DNA of 36,085 bases from CAYHZL01 sp964361075 (lineage in GTDB: Bacteria; Bacteroidota; Ignavibacteria; UBA10030; UBA8401): assembly GCA_964361075.1 (NCBI GenBank), contig CAYHZL010000011.1:1-36085 (forward strand), read 5' to 3'. Below, piece by piece: positions 9,024 through 17,392 of this stretch (positions within the stretch are counted from its first letter, which is position 1; every line of letters starts with the position of its first letter). Under the pieces are notes generated by a model. The model did no database searches. It worked only from the letters and a program-made list of their open reading frames with translations, and was not told the origin of the DNA. The translations under genes and the position numbers were made by a program.

Positions 9024-11031
9024 TCAACATTTTTTTTGTTTCAACTACATTACCTGCGCGCAGTTGGTAAAAATATACCCCGCTTGACAATTGAAAATGA
9101 GCAGTTGAAAATTGAACTGTATAGTAACCGGTTTGCTGTTGTTCATTCACCAATGTTGCAACTACTCTTCCAATAACATCATACACCTTTAATGTTACAT
9201 GATTGATCACTGGTATTTGATAACTAATCACTGTTGTCGGATTAAACGGATTCGGATAATTTTGCTGCAACATAAAAGCAACAGGAATATTTTTTTCGAT
9301 GACAATTGTTAACCCAGATGCAGCATCAAATAATTCTGTTGGTGCGTTGAACGGACTTTTGCGTACTTTGTTCGTTGAATCAATAGCGGAAACATAAAAT
9401 CGTATTTTCGCACCTGCCATTTGTTTTGGAATAATGGCAATATACTTTCCTGAGTATGTTGTTGAATCAACAATGCCGCTCAGTATCATTAGCACGGAAG
9501 TAAAAGTTGTTCCGTTGTTCGTTGAAAAAAATAATTTTATAGAATCCTTAAAAATAACTTTGGGTGATACAACAAACATCCCGATTGAATAATTGCTGTC
9601 GGAATTCAACGTAATCTCCGCATCTGTGCTGATTACCATTCCATGATATAATATTGCTTTGTATGCATCAATAATTCCCCACCCGATTGAATTGTCTGGT
9701 TTCTTTGCATTGCTTGCCGTGTTGCGCAACGCATCGCGCACTTGTATCGGAGTGAGTTCCGGATGCGCGGAAAGAATTTGCGCGGCAACACCTGCCGTCA
9801 GTGGAGTTGCCATTGATGTACCGGAAGGAAAATAGTACGATGATTTGCCCGGAGATGCACAATACGTTGCAACTCCGTGAGACACAACATCCGGTTTTGT
9901 TCGCCCGTCACTTGTTGGTCCCACAGAACTGAATGATGCAACATTTCCGGAACTTGACACTGCACCGACAGAAATAATGCTGTCTGCATCCGCAGGCGAT
10001 GTAAGAAAATGCCACGCGCTATTTGCTTCGTTTCCCATCGCGTTACAAACGACAACACCTTTACGTGCGGCGATCACTGCGGCTTTGCTTGTCGTTGCCG
10101 TTCGTCCGTTCATATCCGCATACACATAACTTCTCTGTAATGTATCAAACTCGCTGTAACCGAGAGAACTACTTACTACGTCAACGCCATTTTGTTCCAT
10201 CCATTCAATTGCGGCAACCCAATTATCTTCTTCAATATTTTTTTCAGTCGGAACGTATTCTGTTTTTCCAAGAATAAAATTTGCATTGAATGCGGGACTC
10301 ACGAGAGAGCCGTCCTTAAATCCGCCGACGAGAGACATTGTTGACGTACCGTGAGAATCTTGATTAGAAGCGTCGTTCGCCTCGTTTGCTGTTATGGAAT
10401 CCTTATTGATAAAATCGTACTCAGCAATCACTTTCAATTTTTGCAATGCTTCATGAACTTTCCATCGAAATCCGGTGTCCAACATTCCTACCAATACACC
10501 GCGTCCTGTAATGCCGATGTTGTGCACAGCAACGGAATTAATCAATTGCATTTGTGCAAGCGATGAACCGTAATTATATTTTTGATTGATCGTTGGTAAA
10601 AAACTTTTTTCTAATGTGCCTTCCGCAGGCGGAAGTTTTTTGTAACGGAATGTTCGTACCGGAATCATCTCTTTCACAAACGGAAGTAGTGCAACGCGTC
10701 TCTGCTGATCGGGTGTGAGGTACGCTGTAACCGAATTGAACCAGCGCGATTCATTTTCAATCCGCACGCCAAGCTGTTCGATCTGCTGAATATATGTTTG
10801 TGAAACAGGAATATCTTCTTCGGAAATAATTGATGATGTTACTTTGGCTCTGCGCTTCAGCGCGCGTTCCGAAATTCCAAGCACCTGCGCAACATTTGTT
10901 TCTGATGCGGATTTTGAAAATGCTGGTTGGGTTTTAGAAGTAAAATAAATCCAATATTTTTTTGTCTGCTCTTGCGAAAATAATGCAGACGATACTACTA
11001 CACACACAAATGCTATCACAACACTACGCAT
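9013..11031 (-). CDS. Secreted subtilisin-like serine protease, T9SS
   Basis: The 672-residue product has a signal peptide (about 1-20, ending ALFSQ), an inhibitor/propeptide-like region to about residue 150, and an S8 catalytic domain. The triad is visible: Asp185 in 'VGMLDTGF', His227 in 'DSHGTSTM' and Ser406 in 'PSGTSMATP'; the oxyanion Asn is probably in 'MGNEANS'. After a beta-rich linker the C-terminus is a type A T9SS sorting module starting 'NYPNPFNPTTVISYQIP' and ending 'TKKMLMTK'. It should be exported by Sec and then moved to the cell surface or medium by T9SS, where it would degrade protein. The domain order is complete and it appears functional. Its stop lies in a 36-base palindrome. 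Confidence 0.93.
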   Translation of the reverse strand: MRSVVIAFVCVVVSSALFSQEQTKKYWIYFTSKTQPAFSKSASETNVAQVLGISERALKRRAKVTSSIISEEDIPVSQTYIQQIEQLGVRIENESRWFNSVTAYLTPDQQRRVALLPFVKEMIPVRTFRYKKLPPAEGTLEKSFLPTINQKYNYGSSLAQMQLINSVAVHNIGITGRGVLVGMLDTGFRWKVHEALQKLKVIAEYDFINKDSITANEANDASNQDSHGTSTMSLVGGFKDGSLVSPAFNANFILGKTEYVPTEKNIEEDNWVAAIEWMEQNGVDVVSSSLGYSEFDTLQRSYVYADMNGRTATTSKAAVIAARKGVVVCNAMGNEANSAWHFLTSPADADSIISVGAVSSSGNVASFSSVGPTSDGRTKPDVVSHGVATYCASPGKSSYYFPSGTSMATPLTAGVAAQILSAHPELTPIQVRDALRNTASNAKKPDNSIGWGIIDAYKAILYHGMVISTDAEITLNSDSNYSIGMFVVSPKVIFKDSIKLFFSTNNGTTFTSVLMILSGIVDSTTYSGKYIAIIPKQMAGAKIRFYVSAIDSTNKVRKSPFNAPTELFDAASGLTIVIEKNIPVAFMLQQNYPNPFNPTTVISYQIPVINHVTLKVYDVIGRVVATLVNEQQQTGYYTVQFSTAHFQLSSGVYFYQLRAGNVVETKKMLMTK

Positions 11032-11096
11032 ACGTCTTTTTCTCCAAGCAAAAATCTATCGGTTGTACACATGCTGCAGGGTTTCTCTATTAAATA

Positions 11097-11219
11097 GTCG
11101 AGCCTTAAAAAATGCGAGTGATGCCATGAGTGTAATAAAATGATTTAGAAATAATTCAAATTTTCACGTTCTTGATAAACAAACTCATGGCATCACTTTG
11201 TACATAAGACTTTTTAAGG
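11097..11219. repeat. Inverted-repeat element between secreted genes
   Basis: The element begins GTCGAGCCTTAAAAAAT and ends with TTTTTAAGG (11211-11219). Inside, AGTGATGCCATGAGT (11117-11131) is matched by its exact reverse complement at 11183-11197. The terminal sequence recurs, inverted, at 5851-5867. It looks like a small non-coding mobile or dispersed unit. It fills much of the 361-base gap between the protease and the beta-propeller gene. Confidence 0.75.
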
Positions 11220-11232
11220 GACAACTAAATAT

Positions 11233-11289
11233 ACTGCTCACCTCTGTGTAAAGCAACGAGTCAATTCTTCTTCACTTATTAGATAGAAA
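11233..11289. repeat. 57-bp direct repeat, left copy
   Basis: This starts ACTGCTCACCTCTGTG and ends TTAGATAGAAA. It matches 13832-13888 at 55 of 57 positions in the same orientation. The two copies bracket one gene, the beta-propeller protein, with about 2.6 kb between them. Confidence 0.9.
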
Positions 11290-11323
11290 TTGGTAAAGAG
11301 AAAAAATATCAAATGAAAATACA

Positions 11324-11357
11324 AACGCCCGAATTCAATTTTCTGAACTCGGGCGTT
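11324..11357 (-). terminator. Hairpin terminator of the beta-propeller gene
   Basis: AACGCCCGAATTCA and TGAACTCGGGCGTT form a GC-rich stem with one mismatch and a short A/T loop, about 36 bases downstream of the minus-strand stop at 11393. On the minus strand a broken T-rich tract (TTGTATTTTC) follows, as expected for intrinsic termination. Confidence 0.7.
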
Positions 11358-11392
11358 CGATCTTACTACTCAACTACTAACTGCTCAACTAC

Positions 11393-13585
11393 TCACTTCG
11401 TTAGCAATAATTTCTTCGTTTCTATAAATTTTCCTGCTTGCAATGTATAGAAGTACACACCACTCGAAAGTTTTGCACCGTCAAACTGTGCGGAGTACGT
11501 TCCCGCTTCTTTTACTTCATTCACCAATGTTACCACTTCTTTCCCAAGCACATCATAAATTTTTAAAGACACTTGACTATTTACTGGTATTTTATAACTA
11601 ATCATTGTTGTCGGATTAAACGGATTGGGGAAATTTTGGGATAAATATATATCGCTCGGTAATATTGGATTTTTTGTGTTATAGAATGAAGTAATTGATA
11701 TTGATAAAGTTTTATAAAGACCGGCATCAGTCACTAAGTATATATTTCCGTCAGAATCAACAAATACAGACCTTACAGTTCCAAAAGGAACAGAGGTTGT
11801 AACTCCCGTCCATGAAAGACCATGATCTTGTGAAACAAATCCTCCTTTTTCTGTCCCTGCGAATAACATTCCATTCGGTAATTTAGATATGGTGCGAACA
11901 ACCAAATTGGTGAGACCAACATTTGCTTGATTCCAAGTCATACCCTTATCCGTCGAACGTATAATTCCTGATCCCAAACTTGCAGCAAGAATAATAGACG
12001 AAGAATCTTGAACGATTGAAATGATTTGATTAACGCCGTTCGTTCCTTTTATCGAAATCCACGTAGATCCAAGATCTGTCGAACGGAAGAATCCATTGGA
12101 GTTGCTTCCCATGATCACTACACTATCATCAATGAGCAGAAACGATCGAGCGGCACTATTTTGGGGAACTGTAAAAACTCGCCTCCATGTATTGCCACTG
12201 TTGGTTGATTTAAAAATACCACTTAAAGAATCCTGAAACCTTGTAAACCCAGATACAATAATTTCATCCTGAGGATTGATAAGCATATCAGTTATCACAA
12301 GAGCAACTCCGTGAGTTAAGTTTGAATCATTGAAAGAGGTCTGACTCCATGATTCACCATCTGTTGTTGATTGCCAAATGCTGTTGGTGGCTCCCATTGA
12401 TGCAGCAAAGAGTGTTTTTTTTGAATTACTTTTCACTGAGACAATATAATCTCCTGAACCGCCGGGTGGTGGGAACAACAAGTTAGACCAATTTTTTCCA
12501 AGATCTGTGCTTCGAAATAAACCACTGTGAGCAGTACCGATGATTACCGAATTCATCGATGTGACAAAAACGCAATTGATATCACTACGAACTATTCCAT
12601 TATCTGATGCATTCCAATTTTTTCCATTGTCGTCGGATCTCCAAAATCCCGCTCGTCGTGCAATCAGAAATGAATTATTTATTTTGGTGAAAAACATCGC
12701 ACTGTTGGTTTGCTCCGAAACAGATATTTCAGTCCACGTTTTGCCGAGATCTTTGCTCTCAACTAATTTAAAATAATGATATCCATAGAGAAGCGAATCT
12801 TTTGCTTTAAAGAGATAATCATAGAAAAATGAAGATGGCGTTCTTATCCATTGCTTTGCTTGTGGAGACAGGGAACGAAGGGCATAAAAATATGAAAGAA
12901 GAATAGTACCGTCATCAAGGACAACAAAACCGGAACATTCATAATAAGGATATGGACCTCTATCTGCTTTCAGTAAATTATAATTTAATGAAACAACGGT
13001 GTCCACTTTGGGATTAATTTGAAATATACCTTGGCCATCAGTTCCAATAATAACTGTTGTGTCGGAGCTACGTTCAATTTTTGTTACATTTCCACCCCCC
13101 CCAGGAATACCTGTGATGTTCTTCCACGTAACACCATTATTTGTAGAACGCACTGGAATGTTAATATAATTATAAGTATACGTAAGAAATATTTGTGAGT
13201 CGGGGAGTACTAAAATATTGGTGATCGTACTGTTCGATGGTTTCGTTGAAATAAGTTTCCACTGATTTCCATGATCAGCAGAAACAGCAAGGATGTTCTC
13301 TCCGCCGCAAAAAATTCTACCATCGGGTGCAATACAAAATGAATAGAGTTCGTTACCGGGCAAACCGTTGTTGATAGGTTCCCATTTTCTCCCTTCATCC
13401 GACGATCGAAAAATACCCGATCCTTCAATTCCGGAATATACCCAATTTTTCCCGTCGCTCACCAGAAATCTTACCGTACCGCCAAAGGGACCAAGCGGTT
13501 CCCATTTAGTTTGAGATAGGATATTATTTTGGTGAAATAATGTTTTAACAATAAAAAATAAAATATATAGAAATGAGTATTTCAT
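11393..13585 (-). CDS. Secreted Asp-box beta-propeller protein, T9SS
   Basis: The 730-residue protein starts with a hydrophobic signal peptide (1-25, ending ILSQ), followed by 'TKWEPLGPFGG'. It is built of repeated BNR/Asp-box units of the form S-x-D-x-G-x-x-W, for example 'SSDEGRKW', 'SADHGNQW', 'SDDNGKNW', 'STDLGKNW', 'STTDGESW', 'STNSGNTW' and 'STDKGMTW'. This repeat defines sortilin/YCF48-like propellers. The C-terminus (about 650-730) is a T9SS sorting module, 'NFPNPFNPTTMISYKIP' to 'TKKLLLTK'. It should be exported and surface-attached or released. Such propellers in this group have many binding or hydrolase roles, and no catalytic residues are evident. The gene is bracketed by a 57-base direct repeat and has its own terminator. 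Confidence 0.9.
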   Translation of the reverse strand: MKYSFLYILFFIVKTLFHQNNILSQTKWEPLGPFGGTVRFLVSDGKNWVYSGIEGSGIFRSSDEGRKWEPINNGLPGNELYSFCIAPDGRIFCGGENILAVSADHGNQWKLISTKPSNSTITNILVLPDSQIFLTYTYNYINIPVRSTNNGVTWKNITGIPGGGGNVTKIERSSDTTVIIGTDGQGIFQINPKVDTVVSLNYNLLKADRGPYPYYECSGFVVLDDGTILLSYFYALRSLSPQAKQWIRTPSSFFYDYLFKAKDSLLYGYHYFKLVESKDLGKTWTEISVSEQTNSAMFFTKINNSFLIARRAGFWRSDDNGKNWNASDNGIVRSDINCVFVTSMNSVIIGTAHSGLFRSTDLGKNWSNLLFPPPGGSGDYIVSVKSNSKKTLFAASMGATNSIWQSTTDGESWSQTSFNDSNLTHGVALVITDMLINPQDEIIVSGFTRFQDSLSGIFKSTNSGNTWRRVFTVPQNSAARSFLLIDDSVVIMGSNSNGFFRSTDLGSTWISIKGTNGVNQIISIVQDSSSIILAASLGSGIIRSTDKGMTWNQANVGLTNLVVRTISKLPNGMLFAGTEKGGFVSQDHGLSWTGVTTSVPFGTVRSVFVDSDGNIYLVTDAGLYKTLSISITSFYNTKNPILPSDIYLSQNFPNPFNPTTMISYKIPVNSQVSLKIYDVLGKEVVTLVNEVKEAGTYSAQFDGAKLSSGVYFYTLQAGKFIETKKLLLTK

Positions 13586-13831
13586 TTTTCCTGATCAGAA
13601 ATGGCTGCTTCATTAATAATATTGTCTTCTTCGATTCTAAAAAACTTCCCGCATAACTTGTATGAAGGCAGACATTTCACCATCAAAAATAAATCACCCC
13701 GACGCAAGCGTCGAGGAATTCTTTCGATTAAATGCAATGTAAATATCTTGGAAGAGATATAATATTAATGTTTTAATCAACTATTACAAAATTAATCCTT
13801 TGGTGAACGAAAGTCAACGCAATTATTAATA
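13586..13831. other. Intergenic region with one small hairpin
   Basis: This part of the 354-base divergent gap between the beta-propeller and the epimerase gene holds no reading frame I can support. CGACGCAAGCGTCG at 13700-13713 is a compact 6-bp-stem hairpin. The promoters of both divergent genes should lie here or in the next 100 bases, but I cannot pick them with confidence. Confidence 0.5.
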
Positions 13832-13888
13832 ACTGCTCACCTCTGTGTAAAGCAACAAGTCAATTCTTCTTCACTTTTTAGATAGAAA
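13832..13888. repeat. 57-bp direct repeat, right copy
   Basis: This is the right-hand partner of 11233-11289, in the same orientation and with two differences (G/A and A/T). It ends about 50 bases before the epimerase start. Confidence 0.9.
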
Positions 13889-13939
13889 AGGATATATTTT
13901 ACACACAACAAACTACTCAACTATTCTATACTACTGATT

Positions 13940-14788
13940 ATGAAAATTCTCGTTACAGGCGGCAGCGGACTTGTCGGCAAATATGTTGTTGATGAATTGC
14001 TTCAACATCACCACACCGTTGGCGTTCTCGATATTCAAGAGCCAAAACAAAACACCGTTCGTTTTCATCACACTGATGTTTTAAATCTGGAAGATGTTAC
14101 TGCTGCGCTGAAAGGATATGATGCAGTGATTCACATGGCAGGTATCCCGCATCCGCTGAACGACCCGGCAGAAAAAGTTTTTCATCTGAATGTGAACGGC
14201 ACGTTTAATGTGTTGGAGGCATCGGCGCGCAACGGCATACAAAAAGTTGTGTTCACTTCCAGTGAATCTACATTAGGATTTGCGTTTACGAAAAACAGCA
14301 TGTCGCCGGAATATATTCCGATTGATGAACGACATCCGCTTCGTCCGCAAGACCCGTATGGACTCAGTAAAGTGATCGGCGAACAAATTTGCAGAACATA
14401 TTCCGCACAGTACGGAATACGTACTGTCTGTTTACGCGAGCCATGGATTTGGGTGCCTGAGGAAAAAGAAATTCTCTTTTACAAACAACTTGTTGCAGAA
14501 TATCAGCAGTGGCATAAAAATCTTTGGACGTATGTGCATGTGTTTGATGTTGCACAAGCGCACCGCCTTGCTGTTGAAAAAGATTTGGATGCATTACACG
14601 AACAATTTTTTATCACCGCAAAAGAAAATTGGGTAGAAAAGGATTCGCGTGAATTAGTGCATCACTCTTATCCTGCAACAACATCATTCAACGAAAATTT
14701 TTCCGGTGCGCAGGCAATTATTTCTCATGAGAAAGCACGGCGAATGCTGGGCTACGTTCCACACTATTCGCGTCACGATTTGTTTTAA
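13940..14788 (+). CDS. NAD-dependent epimerase/dehydratase (extended SDR)
   Basis: The 282-residue protein is an extended short-chain dehydrogenase. The N-terminal 'LVTGGSGLVG' gives the G7-x-x-G10-x-x-G13 dinucleotide loop, 'DVLNLEDV' is the adenine-side acidic region, and the catalytic Tyr140-x-x-x-Lys144 lies in 'DPYGLSK', with 'FTSSEST' supplying the Ser. Family members oxidise, epimerise or dehydrate nucleotide sugars or related substrates with NAD(P). The C-terminal domain has features shared with NAD(P)-dependent oxidoreductases acting on sugars and sugar acids, but the substrate cannot be read. It stands alone, with the repeat-bearing gap downstream. Confidence 0.88.
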   Translation: MKILVTGGSGLVGKYVVDELLQHHHTVGVLDIQEPKQNTVRFHHTDVLNLEDVTAALKGYDAVIHMAGIPHPLNDPAEKVFHLNVNGTFNVLEASARNGIQKVVFTSSESTLGFAFTKNSMSPEYIPIDERHPLRPQDPYGLSKVIGEQICRTYSAQYGIRTVCLREPWIWVPEEKEILFYKQLVAEYQQWHKNLWTYVHVFDVAQAHRLAVEKDLDALHEQFFITAKENWVEKDSRELVHHSYPATTSFNENFSGAQAIISHEKARRMLGYVPHYSRHDLF

Positions 14789-14813
14789 TTTTTTGTAATA
14801 AAAAAATAACCTT

Positions 14814-14914
14814 TAACCACGGATGACACGGAAATATTCGCCGCGGCGAATCACGGATTAAAATATTTAACTTCTCTGTGCGAATCCGTGTTTTTTCTGT
14901 GCCATCTGTGGTTA
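14814..14914. repeat. TAACCACGG-type repeat split by a palindrome
   Basis: The ends TAACCAC and GTGGTTA and the internal 'GGATGACACGGA ... TCTGTGCCATCTG' form a long imperfect inverted repeat of a type common between genes in many bacteria. The SacII-core palindrome ATTCGCCGCGGCGAAT (14836-14851) sits inside the left arm, so one repeat seems to have inserted into another. The rest of the gap up to 15006 holds nothing I can identify. Confidence 0.8.
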
Positions 14915-15006
14915 ATGTTTTACTAAATTATTTAAATTTCTGCAAAAAATTCTGCGACTAACATTTTGGGGTGAGTAGTTACTTTTTTTTATCTTAAAAA
15001 TTTTGA

Positions 15007-16944
15007 ATGAGCAAATGGATGTTCAATAGTGCGCAACAAACAACACATTGGAAGTTCATTGTTATGTGTTGTTTGCTTTTTGAACACTCTCTCTACGCTC
15101 AAACGGAATTTAATCGCACGGCTTCTGCCTCATCACGTGATTCTAATGCAGCATCGCTCGGCTTTGAAAAAAATGTTTTCACGTATTTGTGGAATCTCAA
15201 CACAGCGTACGCAGAAAAAAACGAAACATACTCGCTCTTCTTTAAGGATATGTTTTCTTCTTCGGTTATTAAACGCGACAACCAATCGTTGCGCGATGAA
15301 AATAATTTGATGCTTTCATATTCGCACACGCTATTGCAGCCGCTTGCTTTCCGTGCTGAGACACAATCGTTTGTTCTGTCGGATAATCAATCGCTGGGAG
15401 TGAGTAACGCCGGCATCCACACGGCAATGGCAGGGGTCTCGTACTCGCCATGGCAGCGGATCAATTTTACGCCGCTGCTTGGCGTGCGCTTCGATAAACA
15501 AGAGCAGCATAGCGATAAAGGTTTCAGTTACAAATTTCTTTCTAGCGCAGACACATTGTATCTCTCAGATTTTCGTACCGCTTATTCATTTCGCCTGAAT
15601 GAAAGCGCACTTTCACCCCGTCAGTTTCGTAACAATGCCGCCAATGTTTTTTTTCAAAAATATTTTTCTGATGATGCCACGGATAGCATTCGCTTTCGTT
15701 GGCAAAATAATCGCTGGGATTTTTATGTGCCGGCGGATGATTCGGTGAAAAAAAATTTCGGCGTTACGTCTAATATTCGTTCACGTTCCGAATTACAACT
15801 TGGCGTGCAAAATGTGTTGCGGTATATTGTGTCAAAAAATTTTTCTACACTGATTACCACATCAATTGATTCGCGCAAAATTGCCAACGCCATTCGTTAC
15901 AAAAATTTTTCCGTATTGCAGAATATTCCATTCAATACTTCTGTGCAAGAATTACGACTTGAAGGTGCGTTCGATGTTCGCTACAACGACGAGAGCACAC
16001 TTGCACTTCTTGGCATATCGGTTGGCGAGCGCGATGAAAGACACTTGCTCGAAACCATTGATGGTGTGGATAAAAATTTTCAAGAGAATCGCACGCAACA
16101 GGAACAGCGATTGAATAATACGGCACTGCGAACAACATTGCGCGGCACGTTGTTCACTCACATCACTTCACTCGATGCATTTACGGCAAATGGTTCAGTC
16201 AATGTATTGCGGTACGATACTCCTGATTCGCTCAACACCGACGATCGCGATGAGTTGGCAATGAATTATTCCATGCGTAACGAACACACATTTAGCCGTT
16301 TTTTTACCGCGTCGTTTGCAGCCGAAGTAATTCTTGCGCACACAGTCTATCTTTTCAAAGATAAAAGCGCGAACAATAGTTGGAACAGAATTTTTCGCCT
16401 TTCACCGGAGTTCTATTACACTCCTGCTGTCAATCTATCGTCTTTCAATTCTTTTGAAGTATTGGCAAATTATACTGCGTTCGATTTCGAATCGCTGATT
16501 CCATCGGTGAAAAGTTATTCGTACCGTCAATTTGCATTTTTAGATTCATCCTCGTATGATATGTCGCCGCGCATTGGTGTGGATGTTTTTTTTAATCTGC
16601 GCCTGTACGAACGCGGAGAATTAAAGTGGAGCGAATTTTCGGAACGACCGCAGCAGTATGTACATGAAGCAACTTTTTCTCCGCAAATTCGCTACACATT
16701 TAAGACGAAGGCAATGATTGCGCTCGGCTTTCGTTCGTTTGCGCAAACGCGGTTCCAATATTTACATAACGAACGTGTGTTTGAAAATGATTATTTTAGT
16801 GCAGGACCAACGGCAGTTTTTCTGATTACACTTTCGAACGATTCGTTGGTTGAATTTCGCGGCTGGAAAGAATTTCAGCGTCGCTCTGATATTCCGTTGC
16901 GCGAACTTTCGAATGTTACTATGAATATACGGTACCGTTTTTAA
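15007..16944 (+). CDS. Predicted outer-membrane beta-barrel protein
   Basis: The 645-residue product has a hydrophobic segment (about 15-30, 'FIVMCCLLFEHSLYAQ') that looks like a Sec signal, then many alternating short amphipathic strands rich in Tyr, Phe, Ser and Asn, and ends 'TMNIRYRF'. A final Phe after alternating residues is the usual beta-signal for outer-membrane insertion. No plug, TonB box or enzyme motif is visible. I infer an outer-membrane barrel of unknown function. Only 8 bases separate it from the RsbW-like gene downstream, so the two are probably co-transcribed. Family membership was not recognised. Confidence 0.65.
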   Translation: MSKWMFNSAQQTTHWKFIVMCCLLFEHSLYAQTEFNRTASASSRDSNAASLGFEKNVFTYLWNLNTAYAEKNETYSLFFKDMFSSSVIKRDNQSLRDENNLMLSYSHTLLQPLAFRAETQSFVLSDNQSLGVSNAGIHTAMAGVSYSPWQRINFTPLLGVRFDKQEQHSDKGFSYKFLSSADTLYLSDFRTAYSFRLNESALSPRQFRNNAANVFFQKYFSDDATDSIRFRWQNNRWDFYVPADDSVKKNFGVTSNIRSRSELQLGVQNVLRYIVSKNFSTLITTSIDSRKIANAIRYKNFSVLQNIPFNTSVQELRLEGAFDVRYNDESTLALLGISVGERDERHLLETIDGVDKNFQENRTQQEQRLNNTALRTTLRGTLFTHITSLDAFTANGSVNVLRYDTPDSLNTDDRDELAMNYSMRNEHTFSRFFTASFAAEVILAHTVYLFKDKSANNSWNRIFRLSPEFYYTPAVNLSSFNSFEVLANYTAFDFESLIPSVKSYSYRQFAFLDSSSYDMSPRIGVDVFFNLRLYERGELKWSEFSERPQQYVHEATFSPQIRYTFKTKAMIALGFRSFAQTRFQYLHNERVFENDYFSAGPTAVFLITLSNDSLVEFRGWKEFQRRSDIPLRELSNVTMNIRYRF

Positions 16945-16952
16945 CATCAACC

Positions 16953-17387
16953 ATGACAAACCATATTTCAACTGTGAAACAAAAAACACATACGTTCCGG
17001 CTTACTCTTTCTAGTTCAACAAAACAGATTCATAATGTTGAAAATTTTTTTCTGGATCTTAATACCTCTGTGCATCTTGGCGAAGAGAAGCTTCATGCGT
17101 TGTTGGTTGCTATAACAGAAGCGGTGAACAACTGTATTATTCACGGAAACAAACAAGACGAAGCAAAACGTGTAACCGTAACGTGCAACGTACGCGGACA
17201 CATGTTGACAGTGAAGGTGAAAGATGAAGGGGAAGGATTTACACCGGACGCATTACCGAATCCGTTGCACGAAGAAAATCTGCTGCGCTCCGGCGGTCGC
17301 GGAGTTTTTTTGATGAAGACATTAATGGAATCGGTACGCTATAACAAAAAGGGGAATGAAGTAACGATGAAGATGAAGATTGTATAA
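16953..17387 (+). CDS. RsbW-like anti-sigma factor/serine kinase ATPase
   Basis: The 144-residue protein is a single HATPase_c_2 domain. It shows the N-box 'ITEAVNNCIIHGNK' (about 54-67), the G1 box 'DEGEGF' (91-96) and the G2 region 'GGRGVFLMKTLM'. Proteins of this size are serine kinases of the RsbW/SpoIIAB type, which phosphorylate anti-sigma antagonists or act as partner-switch regulators. No STAS-domain antagonist or sigma factor lies next to it here. It follows the beta-barrel gene by 8 bases and converges with the serine hydrolase gene 5 bases beyond its stop. Confidence 0.88.
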   Translation: MTNHISTVKQKTHTFRLTLSSSTKQIHNVENFFLDLNTSVHLGEEKLHALLVAITEAVNNCIIHGNKQDEAKRVTVTCNVRGHMLTVKVKDEGEGFTPDALPNPLHEENLLRSGGRGVFLMKTLMESVRYNKKGNEVTMKMKIV

Positions 17388-17392
17388 AATTT

